From positions 1,570,586 through 1,634,585 of the forward strand of contig OY811975.1 in assembly GCA_963681505.1 (NCBI GenBank): a stretch of DNA of 64,000 bases. The letters are read 5' to 3'. A model generated the notes under the pieces. The model worked only from the letters and a program-made list of their open reading frames with translations, was not told where the DNA came from and made no database searches. The stretch comes from Eunapius fragilis (Eukaryota > Porifera > Demospongiae > Spongillida > Spongillidae). Positions within the stretch are counted from its first letter, which is position 1. Each line of letters opens with the position of its first letter. Shown piece by piece: positions 40,200 through 60,151 of the stretch. A program made the position numbers and the translations under genes.

Positions 40200-40615
40200 T
40201 AGTTGCCAGCCTCCACCGTGGCCTTCAACATACATGCATCAGCTGTAATTGGTTCCCAAACTTTCGGCTTTGCCAACATGTGCCTTAAGCCTTCTAAGGT
40301 AGCCTTAACTAAATGTGACATACCCAAAAACTGGAGCCCTGCTTAACCATGCGAGCATGCACTGCCTCCTCTACAGCAGCCGTGGATTCTGTGGACTCAC
40401 TAAGGTACTGCAAGTACAGCACCAGAAGAAGCTTCTGTACAGGGAAACTTGGTACTCTTCCTCTTGCATCTGCCCAGGTCTTCCAATGCTAGTAGGTACT
40501 TACAATTTGAGATCCTGTCTGCCCTGCTCCTCAGTAGTGCTTTGGCCAACCTTCGCAGCTCAGGGTCCTCCTGATTACTTAGCAGGGGCCACGCGCCCGA
40601 TGTGATGACACCTAC
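40200..40615 (-). pseudogene. DIRS-type tyrosine recombinase fragment, copy 2
   Basis: Duplicate of 12440-12830 with the same truncated N-terminal core-binding region, also frameshifted. Confidence 0.5.
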
Positions 40616-40619
40616 AGAG

Positions 40620-41870
40620 AAAATAGCATAGTGTAAACTGCATTATCCTTTGCCGCCACTGCACTTTAGCCATGTCACAGCCGCAGAGGCCTGACATAGG
40701 CTGCGACACTAAGTACCAGCTTTTCAAGGACCTACCCCCATACATTTTTGCACAATAGAATAAACTTTAGGGATATTGTTAAACAGGAGGAAGCTACTTC
40801 TACCTCCTCTGAAGAAATCCGAGACAGCGCTACCATCCCACCCATGGGTGTCACACCAATAACCCCGTCCCCCCCTCCCCCCCTCCCAAAAAAAACACAC
40901 CGCCACATAAGCTGACTGTTTATACCGTTATTTCTCTTTATAGGACCATATATAGTATGCGTGAATATAAAAAATTCTAATAGCGCAAGCTTTTACAATT
41001 AAAGGAATCTGACCGCTTAACGCGCGCTTCGAAATATTTCAATGTCATAATAAAGAATTGTGACATTCCTTAAATTATGACGCTTTTAAGGTAACAATCC
41101 CCTAGTTTTATATAATCTCCCCATCAGTACAGCATTCATATACTAGTATACATGTACGTTGGTGTAACGTGTAATAATACAGTTTTCCCTTCTTCAAGTA
41201 TCAAGGTGATTCATTTCTAGTTCCTGCTTCCTTTTAAGAGATATGAAATGACTTACTAAGGGTTCTGATCTTCTTGCACTTATACTGCATTGCTTTGTGA
41301 AAAACAGTAAGAAAAAACATTTAAATGAATGCAACGAATACCATAATCACTGCTGCCATTAATTCACAGGGGGCTCAATAATAATCCAAGCCCCTGGACC
41401 CACCTTGTCTACAGCCTTGACACGTCTACCTGCTATGACATGCCTGCACGTCAATAGTGGATCTAGGGAGGGGGGTTGAACCCCCCCACCCCCCGCCCCC
41501 CCCCCCCCCCCACCTCTTCGATAATATTATTTATAGCAGACAATTGGGCAATCTGCGCCAAATAACCCCCCCCCCCCCCCTTCCTCTGCCACACCCCTTC
41601 GTACGTCCGCCCCTGCACATCTTAGTCCCAGCCGCTTTTAGTTTTGTTTAACACAAAGAGAAGAATTTTATGAACTGTTATCTCATATCAGCTGATTTGG
41701 GACAGTGCAGCATATGTGTTGAGCCAATGTTGTGTTGGGGTATGGAGCGGGAGATACCACTATTTTCAGGCCCAGAGGGGTTATACTCTGACTAAAAAAT
41801 TAGGTCATCAATTAATTGCGCAAAATTTACAGAAAACTGATAATTAATCAAGTACTCTGATGAAAAGATC
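40620..41870. other. Intergenic region with C-homopolymers, copy 2
   Basis: Equivalent of 12835-14130. Poly-C tracts occur at about 40869-40886, 41480-41510 and 41567-41580. No gene is seen. Confidence 0.6.
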
Positions 41871-51647
<9,777 letters not shown>

Positions 51648-51659
51648 CTTATCTAGTGA

Positions 51660-52450
51660 TAGGAATGGGGACAATAAGAAGTTGTTATTTTATTTGTACG
51701 TCTCTATTGGCCCCGCATCCGTTTCGCGGCCTGCGCCACATCGCTAACCTACTCAACACCTCGGCCGGCCGACTGGATAGACGTAAGGTCGTTATGACGT
51801 TGCACCGACACAAGTAAATGTTGACCGTGCACTCTCAGCCGTTCATGACCGAATAAATTAAATTACAGCTGCAGAGTAAATTATACAATTTGTATTGCGA
51901 TTTATTATAACCGGAGACCGGAGTCCTATTTAATAATTCCCCCCCCCCGCCGCCCTCCCCTAATCCAGAATTCTTGGATCCGGTCCTAGCTGCTGTCCAA
52001 GCCTCCCAGACCTGCAGGCGTGCGCTTACATCATTAGGATCTCCCGCCACGGAGTCGGATCATTACGCCCCAGACCCGGCCTAGCCATGCAGCACGGGCA
52101 CCAGGGTGCATGACATGTACAGTGTGGGGGGAGGGGGGTAAGCGGGTTAAACACGCCTCCTACACATGTACATTCAGTACATTACTTACTATTGGATTCT
52201 GCGATCTTGGAGAACAGTTACTGGTAAAATGAACTTCACCATCTAAGGAAGATGATGGAATAATACATGTAAGTTGAGACAATCTTACATTTAACTTCAT
52301 TATTGAAGGATTTATTACAAGATTTAAACTTCAAGGAATCAGAATTTGCACTTAGCAAGGACACAACAGACATGTCACAACAGCGTTATTATGAACAGAA
52401 CGTGGTGTGGTGACTCTCATTAGCGAGAAGTATCATGGCGCCCCCAGCTT
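51660..52450. other. Upstream region of GPCR copy 2, no gene recognised
   Basis: 51697-52075 is similar to 34943-35170, the likely promoter region. The rest has a C-run (51940-51958) and a G-run (52127-52138). Confidence 0.5.
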
Positions 52451-52454
52451 TTCT

Positions 52455-52745
52455 GGAAGGGGGGGGGGGGGGCGCAGGATAGGGCAAGGGGGCGCCATTT
52501 GACGGCCGATTCAACCAGTGGGGGGGGGGGTACTGTCCGCTTTCGGCCCATTCAACCAGTGGGGGGGGGGGGGGGGGGGGGTGCTGATGTCAGCTTTCGG
52601 CCCATTCAATCAATGAGGTGTCCGCGCGCTCAACCAGTGGGCGGTTGGTGCTGTCCGCTTTCAGCCAATTCAACCAGTGGGGGTGCGCATGTATGTAAAC
52701 TTTTATTACAAGGGGGGGGGGGGGGGGGGCCATTCAGTCCCCGCC
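52455..52745 (+). repeat. G-rich minisatellite
   Basis: Imperfect 40-60-bp units CCCATTCAACCAGTGGGG...TGCTGTCCGCTTTCGG. Each carries a long G-run (up to about 20), so the array is likely to form G-quadruplexes on the plus strand. Run lengths may be assembly-dependent. Confidence 0.8.
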
Positions 52746-53042
52746 CCCCCTGGGGGACGCCCATGCAGTATATGGAGGTGATTTTGATAAATGAAGATTT
52801 GTTTGAAGATTTTGAGGCATTCAAGACGAACGTATACTTCACAAATGTCAAAGCAGTAGAGTTAATCCCATGTGTGGTATATGCATCATGCGTCTGAGGT
52901 CACCGAATGTTTTAATTGGGAAGCACATTCTAATGTTTTCAATCCAGTTTGATTAGTTCTATCTGGGTGTACTAAAAAAAAGGTTGTTCTCTTGCAAGGA
53001 AGACTTTATCATCAGTAGAGAACTCGAAGCCACTCAGAAGCT

Positions 53043-53290
53043 ATGATAGATGAAGTTGACATAGATTGGATGAAAGGTCAGTGGACCAGACATTTAAGAC
53101 TATGGTTATTAAGTATGCAGGAGCGTTGGGATGAGTACCTCAATTCTTGTGTATTTGTATACAACACGGTTCTCACGAGTTCTCGCTGTTTGAAGTTATG
53201 TTTAGCCGGAAATCCATCATTCCGATGATAGAATTATCACACCTCAAAGCAGGAAGTGAGCTATTGGGGTTACTAATTGATACAATCCAA
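53043..53290 (+). pseudogene. Retroelement integrase C-terminal fragment (Gypsy-type)
   Basis: MQERWDEYLNSCVFVYNTVL resembles the conserved stretch after the catalytic Glu in Gypsy/retroviral-like integrases (W.EYL...VFAYN). The surrounding frame has stops, and no D-D-E core is seen upstream. Confidence 0.45.
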
Positions 53291-54018
53291 TGAGAAGAGT
53301 GAGACATTGTAAAATTATATATTTCAGGCTAGAATTGAAGAACCATCGATTGAGGCTGCTTGAGAAGGTTATCCGAAACGTTCGGATAAACACAGAGATA
53401 ATCTGGTAACACAAAGAGACGGAAGCATGCTATTGACTTAGTCGATCAGTTTCAAGTTAGGACATATACATGTTGCAATTTATATTAAGCCTTACATCAC
53501 ATTCCTGCCGGTTGCGACCGGACGCTAGCAATCAGTGCAGAAACAACTTTAGTCGGAACAGACTCTATCCAATCCCTACAGCTATCAGAGCCAGATATAC
53601 CCCAGCCATCATCTCTACAGCAAACAACTACCCGCTATTCAAAACACTGCATTGTCACCAAATGCTGCAGACGCCTTTGACATGAATTAAGACTATAAGC
53701 ATGCTTGAGTATAGTTATCGGGACCATTGGCGTGCTATGGTAAATTGACGCACGTATACGTCACGCAAATAAATTTCACATTTGTACGAGCGAAGCGATG
53801 GCTGGAGAATGATGAAGTTGTAGCGTCCGATAAAGAGGGAGATGCATGAGAAAAGGCCTGCATGGACAGCTTGTCTTCTACAGGTGTGGTGGTGGTATAA
53901 AATACCTCACCATTCAAAGTCAACACATTTATATCTAACATGTTTCTAGGAACTTTGTGTCTGATAGCATATTTTGAAAATGCTTGTAACGCACGAAAAT
54001 CAAAGGGGTAGAGCAAGC

Positions 54019-54258
54019 CTAGATGCCGACTGAGTACCAAACATTTTTTACTGCCTCCTGTCCCAATGTGTCAGCAACAAAAGGATGCACACCCCATCCA
54101 AGTACTTCACACTTGTCATCATTGGTGTTGTTTTTTCTGATGTCATAGGTGTTAGTTCCTGGCCCTGGAGACACTCTTGCTCCCAACAAGGTATGGTCAA
54201 ATGCTAACTGGCTTCCCATGTGCCAAGTTGTGAATTGTGGGTGAGAGAACATCCCCAC
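54019..54258 (-). pseudogene. Non-LTR-like retroelement C-terminal fragment
   Basis: DIRKNNTNDDKCEVLGWGVH matches the ATE.RKH.NDAKC..LGW block of 33705-34930 and 26734-27715. Only this short part remains. Confidence 0.5.
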
Positions 54259-54366
54259 ACTTGTTTAGTAGTTATGATTTTACGGTGAGGTTATTGCGTC
54301 CTTCAACTTTGAGAACCTACGGGAGTACGTTCCATGTATATAATTCTATAGTGATGATGTGGTATG

Positions 54367-54525
54367 ATGGAACGTTTGTAAAGAACGCCAAGTGTACCAT
54401 TCGCCTCCGGATGTGTCCGCAGGTTATCTTGAGGGGACTGTTCATTAGACGCCCAACAATTAACTAAAACGAGTGGTACCTTATTTGGTATTCGGTTAAA
54501 AATAGCCAATTACATCAGCAATTCT
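54367..54525 (-). repeat. Foldback-family fragment
   Basis: GGAACGTTTGTAAAGAACGC to about 54525 matches an internal part of the foldback arm (11330-11490 region). Confidence 0.6.
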
Positions 54526-54984
54526 CTAATTTAATCATAAATCACGTGTCGCGATCGTGATTCAAATTCTTATTCCTCCGCGACGTGGAATGGTAAGTAC
54601 TGAATCTACGCTTGTGATGATTTCAGGGTACATACAGCTCCTTGTGTACATGTCTAACCACATTCCCTAAACGGTTGAGAAAATTGAGTGGAGCTGTGAT
54701 ATAGAGTAACTCTAAAGGAGGGCCTCCTGAGTCCCAGGGCTGCCGTAGGCCAGCTAGGGGTCAGGCCTGAGGCCGGCCGGCCTGCCATTCCGGCCTGACA
54801 GGTCGGCCTGGCAGGCCAAATTAGTAGAAATTATAGTTTATAAATGTCAATCATTTATTATGTTACGCCATACGTTGTCAATCAACGAAGCGTGTCCGTC
54901 AGTTTCTAGGATTCCTAATACTTCCTATACCTTCTGCTCAGCGGCTCAAACCTGTTTCAAACCCGGATCTGTGGAAATACAATC

Positions 54985-55168
54985 CGCAGAGATTCACGCC
55001 ATTGCGAAGGTTTAGTAGTACTGCAAACACATCCGCTATCTGGTCTCATTTCAAGGTCCATACATCAAAGGAGTAGGCCTACGCAGATAAAGCGTGGTGT
55101 GATTACTGCCACAGGCCGTTCTCCAGGGAACACACCACTTTGTCTAGACACATTGAACGGCATCACCA
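54985..55168 (+). pseudogene. BED-type zinc finger remnant of the hAT element
   Basis: SAIWSHFKVH...AWCDYCHRPFSREHTTLSRHIERHH shows the W, C-x2-C and H-x4-H of BED fingers, with an in-frame TAG between the W-helix and the CC pair. Confidence 0.6.
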
Positions 55169-55274
55169 GGATGAACAACAATGTGTGTGTAGCAGTCTTC
55201 GCAACACAGTTAAGGAGAAATTAGATGCTTGCGTTACTTGACTTCGACTCTCGGAGATCAGATCAGTAGATGTC

Positions 55275-55550
55275 ATGGCCTCTTTAGATCGCTTGGAATG
55301 GTGTAAAATGCACAACACACAATTTCCCACTATTGCAAAGCTTGCTCGAAAGTACCTGGCTATTCCAGCGTCATCCACTCCATCAGAGAGCGGAGTGTTT
55401 TCAAGAGCCAAGTTGATCCAGGAGCAACAGCGATGGAGACTGCATGTACTTCCCCAACGGCTGGAGGCACCAATTATGCTAAAGCACAATGCATGGATGC
55501 TTCGAAAAAAATACGCCAATGCTATTGCAGCACTGCTCAGTGTGCTATAA
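55275..55550 (+). pseudogene. hAT family C-terminal dimerisation segment
   Basis: DRLEWCKMHNTQFPTIAKLA followed by RKYLAIPASSTPSESGVFSR is the classical hATC motif (W...FP.L..LA..YL.IP.SS.PSER.FS). Truncated at both ends relative to a full transposase. Confidence 0.75.
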
Positions 55551-55627
55551 ATAATAAACTGTTCCATATTTATTCGCATCTCAGTATGATTTATTATTTT
55601 TTAACAATCGATATATGGGACGGTGTT

Positions 55628-55846
55628 CAGCAAAATCACCCTTCTGGATAGTTTTTCAAGTTTTCAAATTTTTTCATTTTCCGTGAACTCCAAAGAGCTT
55701 CTATCAAATGGTACTTACGCATCCTAAATTGAACTATCCATCGTAAAGTTATTACGCACTGATTTTATAACTAGCCATACATTTCAATGCGAGCGTTACT
55801 TTTCTTTTGCTTGTCCAGGAAAATTTGATAAAGGGTGATTTTGCTG
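55628..55846. repeat. 219-bp MITE nested in the hAT element
   Basis: Ends CAGCAAAATCACCCTT and AAGGGTGATTTTGCTG. The inside shares sequence with 35340-35520. The target duplication is unclear. Confidence 0.6.
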
Positions 55847-56474
55847 GACACTGTTCCATATCATCTTCACTATTACATTAATATTTGAATTCTGAACAAG
55901 AAGAATGCTTGATCTGTACATGTACAAATCAGTCATATACTGTATGCACGTATTGGCACAACGAGGGGGCGTGGTCCGGCCTGACAGGCCGGCTGGCCTT
56001 TGGCAGCCCTGCTCCTGACTAATAAAACTATTAAAATTAATCTGAGTTGTATTCATAATATATAGTATGTTAATTTATGGTGAACGGAATGATGACCACC
56101 AGCCCTTAAAACAGTGTCTATGAGAAAGTTGGAGGTATATATATATAGGTATATAAGTTGGAGGTATTAAAAAAAAACCCTTCATGGTTATTAGGTAAAA
56201 ACATAGAGCAGCAGTGGAACGTCTAACCTGGTGTGAGCAAAAAATATAATGGGAAAGTGCAGTTTGAAAAGAACAGTAAACGAGGTACTAAGTTAATTAT
56301 TTCATAATGGAAATGGAAGATGTTAAGTACCTAGCCGTTAAAGTTTCGCCGATAAAACATTAATCAAGCATACATTTACATGCATAAAAAAATAATAAAT
56401 AAAAAACAGGAATCCTTCATGTTAATTTAAGCACTTGCAGCTAATGTAGTATCATTCTTTATAAGAGTTGTCCA

Positions 56475-57035
56475 TCACCGCTTCAACTCCATAACGATAG
56501 CAATATTACGCTCTATGTGCTCTTCCACGTGGCAGTCATTGAGTTCACCAATGGTGCATTTGGACGCTTTACTAGTGGTGTTATTATGAATGGACGAGGT
56601 TAATCCTACTGTCGACTGCGGCTTTGGTGACTCCTTACTATTCGTCTTCTTTGTGCGGCATTGCAGGGTAATGACATCACCCAAGAGGCGCGGACGTCGC
56701 CGTTTAGTACGCAGAAGAAAATAAAAATGAAGAACCCTTGCAACGAGTTGGTAACTGTGAACATTATCTGGAACGCCAGGTCGGCCTTTTTAAAATGTAT
56801 AACCGCGTGAGGCCAAGCTGGCAGAATACCCCAGTAATGTTTGAAATAAGTTTCATTGATGGTACCGAAATTATTCACCGGTCCCTTAGATCGCTTGATG
56901 AAGTGCTTGACAAGGGTCAGAACGACTGAGTGGTACAAAGAACACGCCAATGTGAATATCCCATGCAAACATACCCCAATAGATTGTGCAGACAGCAATG
57001 ATGTGACGTGTGGTGATTCGGACAAACACAATCAC
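56475..57035 (-). pseudogene. Decayed adhesion GPCR 3' fragment
   Basis: Homologous to the last two 7TM exons of the intact genes: ALTFIKADQTF reads HFKKADLAFQ here, NSLQGFFIFIFFCVLNGDVR is retained and the tail has CTIGEL. TM5 and part of TM4 are deleted and frameshifts occur (two overlapping frames around 56610-56680). It ends abruptly near 57035 on the 5' side. It is a third, older locus of the family. Confidence 0.75.
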
Positions 57036-57039
57036 AATT

Positions 57040-57755
57040 TTCGATAGTAATTAAAATTTTATCTTGATTTTTGTATAACGTACCTTAATTTAAGGTAGTG
57101 ATCAATGAAAATCGAATTCAGACCAATCTGTAGTAAAAAAAAAAGTTCATTTAGAATTCAATACGAAATAAAATGCAAGATGACCGCCGATCTAGGGGCC
57201 ATTTCTCCTTTTGGTTTCTTAAAATCCACAACCTTATAATTACAGGATACATTTCACATAATACGTATCAATCAAAATAGAAGGGGTTGGAGGCAGGGTT
57301 CCCGAAACTGATGCAGCAATCCCCCTCTGAATGACAATCTGTTTTTAAAATAATAACGTCTACTTTGATGAAGCAGCAGCGTGTGAATTTGCACCTTCTT
57401 GCTGGTCGATAATTTGATATGTGCCACACTACCAACTAAATCGGAGTTGCATGGAACAAGGGCATAGACAACCATGTGCTTGGGGATATTGAAGCCCGCC
57501 AAATTTAGTATGTGTTCTCAACGCGTAATAGTATTAACATATTTTTATTAAAGTAACTGAACGCATCAGCTCAATTAATGTACACGCTGCTGTATGCTAT
57601 TTATAATTTTTAAAATTAAAAAAACATATTACCATATGCCATGCAATGAAAAACTGGTTCTGCTACTGCATGGCAAAGCCAATCGTAAATTTGAATTGGT
57701 AAACAAGAATACGGTCAGCGAGTCAACGCCATGCAGTTTCAAACACGTCGATGGA
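57040..57755. other. Intergenic, no gene recognised
   Basis: 57060-57215 is a diverged inverted copy of 28590-28720. The rest has no recognised content. Confidence 0.45.
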
Positions 57756-57761
57756 TATGGT

Positions 57762-59410
57762 CATAGATATTAGAGTAGAAGGATAGGAAACAAATCACGT
57801 GAGCCATACTCTACTGTAGATTTTACGGCGCGTAGTCCGCATAGTTGTTAATTGAGTGTGAAACCAGAGATAATATATAGAGGGATTGGCAACGCGTCAC
57901 GTGAGCCATAGATATTTGCAATTTTATGTGTGCCATCCGACCTGCTGTGAATCACACGTACATCGAAGTGTGAAAGGGGTACGAAAATTCGCTGGCGTTT
58001 TGGAACAAAGATGGATAGGCACGTTTCACTGTAGTACGCAAGCAGGTTATTTTGTATGTGTATTTTAACAAGTTTTTCAGGATCGAGAGTTCTCCGCGTC
58101 ATTTTATTTTTGTCCAAGTTAAGCGAAAATTTCCAATGTTGGGTGCGCTCTTTTTTGTGGGACAGTATCTAGTGAATCGACGGGTTGTTCTTTCTGAAAT
58201 CCGTTACTCCAACTTAAAAATGGTTGTATTTTAGCGTGCCATTCTTGTTTTGCCAATAACGCGCTCAGAACCACCCGTATAACATATCGTGTATGCAAAT
58301 CTTGTGGGACAGTGTAGTCATTGCTAAGCAAGCTAGTACTATAAAACCTATACTGGCTTGTAGCACATTCCTTACATTTTAGCGTCCAAGTATAGTGATG
58401 TGCACCACGCGTTTGGTTGACAACCTGCATTTTTTCGAAGGGAAGGTGAATTTATTCGCAAAAGAACGGCGAGCGCCCACAGCCTCGCGAGAATAGTCTG
58501 TTTCTTGATCGTTGAGTACTACCACTAGCCTGCTCTATCCAGCTTTTATTACCGTTGACAAGAGTGTGTTGTTCCCTTCTTGAATGTGTATAAAAGTTTA
58601 GCATGCAACCACTACTGCTTAAAAGTCCAATTGGTTTCAAACGATCCTACTCTACTCCTCACACCCATCTCGAATGTAACCTTAAAATACCCCCTACACA
58701 ATCCCATTTGTCATCTGTGGTGAGGGGATGGGATTTATTGTTGCTTGGAAGAGTGTGTGTGTGTGGGGGGGGGGGGTGTGGGACAAAGGGATTCAACAGA
58801 GCAGTTGTGATGTAATGGAATGGGTTCAGGAGCTGGTGCACTGTGAAGGGGGGTCTGGATCGAGTAGAATTTGGATAACTGCACAAAAGGAAAAACAGTC
58901 CTGTGACTCTCATCTTCCCTCCTCCCACTCTTTACTGTAACTATTAATACCGCCAAATTAGCAACCCCCCCCCCCCCCCCCCCCCCCCCCAACACCTCCA
59001 CATGCCCAANNNNNNNNNNNNNNNNNNNNNNNNNNNNNNNNNNNNNNNNNNNNNNNNNNNNNNNNNNNNNNNNNNNNNNNNNNNNNNNNNNNNNNNNNNN
59101 NNNNNNNNNNNNNNNNNNNNNNNNNNNNNNNNNNNNNNNNNNNNNNNNNNNNNNNNNNNNNNNNNNNNNNNNNNNNNNNNNNNNNNNNNNNNNNNNNNNN
59201 NNNNNNNNNTTTCTTTACGTGCATGATGCGCGCATACAAGCATGTTCTTACCTACGAAAGTGGCTTTGAAATGGCTGTTTTCTAGGATACTGTTGAAGAA
59301 GACTTGACATCGAGCCATGATGGTGGCATGGGTACGAGAACTATGCGGACTGCAGGTGTTAGGTCGTGTTAATTGGCTGGGTTTCCTATCCTTCTACTCT
59401 AATATCTATG
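57762..59410. mobile_element. DNA transposon with 30-bp perfect TIRs, class unknown
   Basis: 57762-57791 (starting CATAGATATTAGAGTAGAAG) is the exact reverse complement of 59381-59410. The direct repeat ATATGGT flanks both sides (57755-57761 and 59411-59417), consistent with a 7-bp target duplication, or 8 bp if the shared G counts. Internal frames (for example 58430-58119 minus) match no family I recognise. 200 bp of the inside are N, so a transposase cannot be excluded. Confidence 0.7.
59010..59209. other. Assembly gap (200 N)
   Basis: A run of N immediately after a C homopolymer (58966-58990). The round length suggests a placeholder. Confidence 1.
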
Positions 59411-59647
59411 ATATGGTGAAGAAGTACATGTGGATTGGTTAGTCCACAGGGGGCTAAAATTCGAAATTCTATATTTGCCACCTTTGATCGACTCAGTTCC
59501 TAGCTTGGTCTACAGATGTACCGTTATAAGATCGAGGTATAGCTCTCGTTATAATTATGTTCTGCAGGGCCCGGCCCGAAATGAATATAGCAACCTCAGT
59601 TTTGTGTATGAGATCGTTGCCCTGTAAATGGACTCGTGGGATAATTG

Positions 59648-59794
59648 CACAGGGGCCGGGAAAAAAGTGTCGAATCATTTAGAAATCATTGCGTGATTGA
59701 ACAGAAAAATCAATAAAGCGTATCATTTTTGCGTGATACGCTGATTAATCACACAAAGATTTCTAAATGATTCGACGCCTTTTTTCCCCCTGTG
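59648..59794. mobile_element. EnSpm-type MITE related to the element at 1127-6636
   Basis: 147 bp with inverted ends CACAGG...AAAAAA then GTCGAATCATTTAGAAATC on both arms. The CACAGG start and GTCGAATCATTT core are shared with the terminal repeats of the large EnSpm-like element. No coding and no clear target duplication. Probably mobilised in trans by that transposase. Confidence 0.75.
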
Positions 59795-59799
59795 CTCGG

Positions 59800-60150
59800 T
59801 ACCCCCAATAATTGGCACACCCGTTCCAACTATCCTAGGATTCTTGGTACCCCCATTCCAAAATTCCTACGGTAGGTTTGGCATCCTTTAGGATTTCGGT
59901 ACTCTCGTGCAAAAGTTGATAAGTAGTAATGTGCTTGTAGTGAGATGTTACGATGGAAAAGATGGCAGATGACGAAAATAAAGGATGTATACGATATAAC
60001 TCTAAACCACATCGCACGTGGAAGCCAGGCCCGTAGGCTGGTTGGGGGGGAGGGGGTCGGTGGGTTTGGTCGTACCTCCCCCCCCCACCCCCCTTCCCCC
60101 CGCTCGTCCGATATAGTTCCGCCTGCCATCAATATAATTTATTCATTACT
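59800..60150. other. Intergenic, low complexity
   Basis: Short degenerate repeats (GGTACCCCC...TTCCAA...CCTAGGAT) and C/G runs at 60040-60100. No gene. Confidence 0.5.
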
Positions 60151-60151
60151 A

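Larger units (their letters stand above)
54735..56011 (+). mobile_element. hAT transposon deletion derivative
   Basis: The ends CAGGGCTGCCGTAGGCCAGC and, inverted, CAGGGCTGCCAAAGGCCAGC form hAT-type TIRs. Inside are a BED zinc finger remnant (54985-55168) and a hAT C-terminal dimerisation segment (55275-55550), with the catalytic middle missing. The flanks CTCCTGAG (54724-54731) and CTCCTGAC (56012-56019) may be an 8-bp target duplication with one change, though 3 bases separate the left one from the TIR. Confidence 0.7.

Noticed and set aside
53735..54040. 101-aa minus-strand ORF
   Set aside because: No recognisable motif. It abuts a non-LTR fragment and may be chance.
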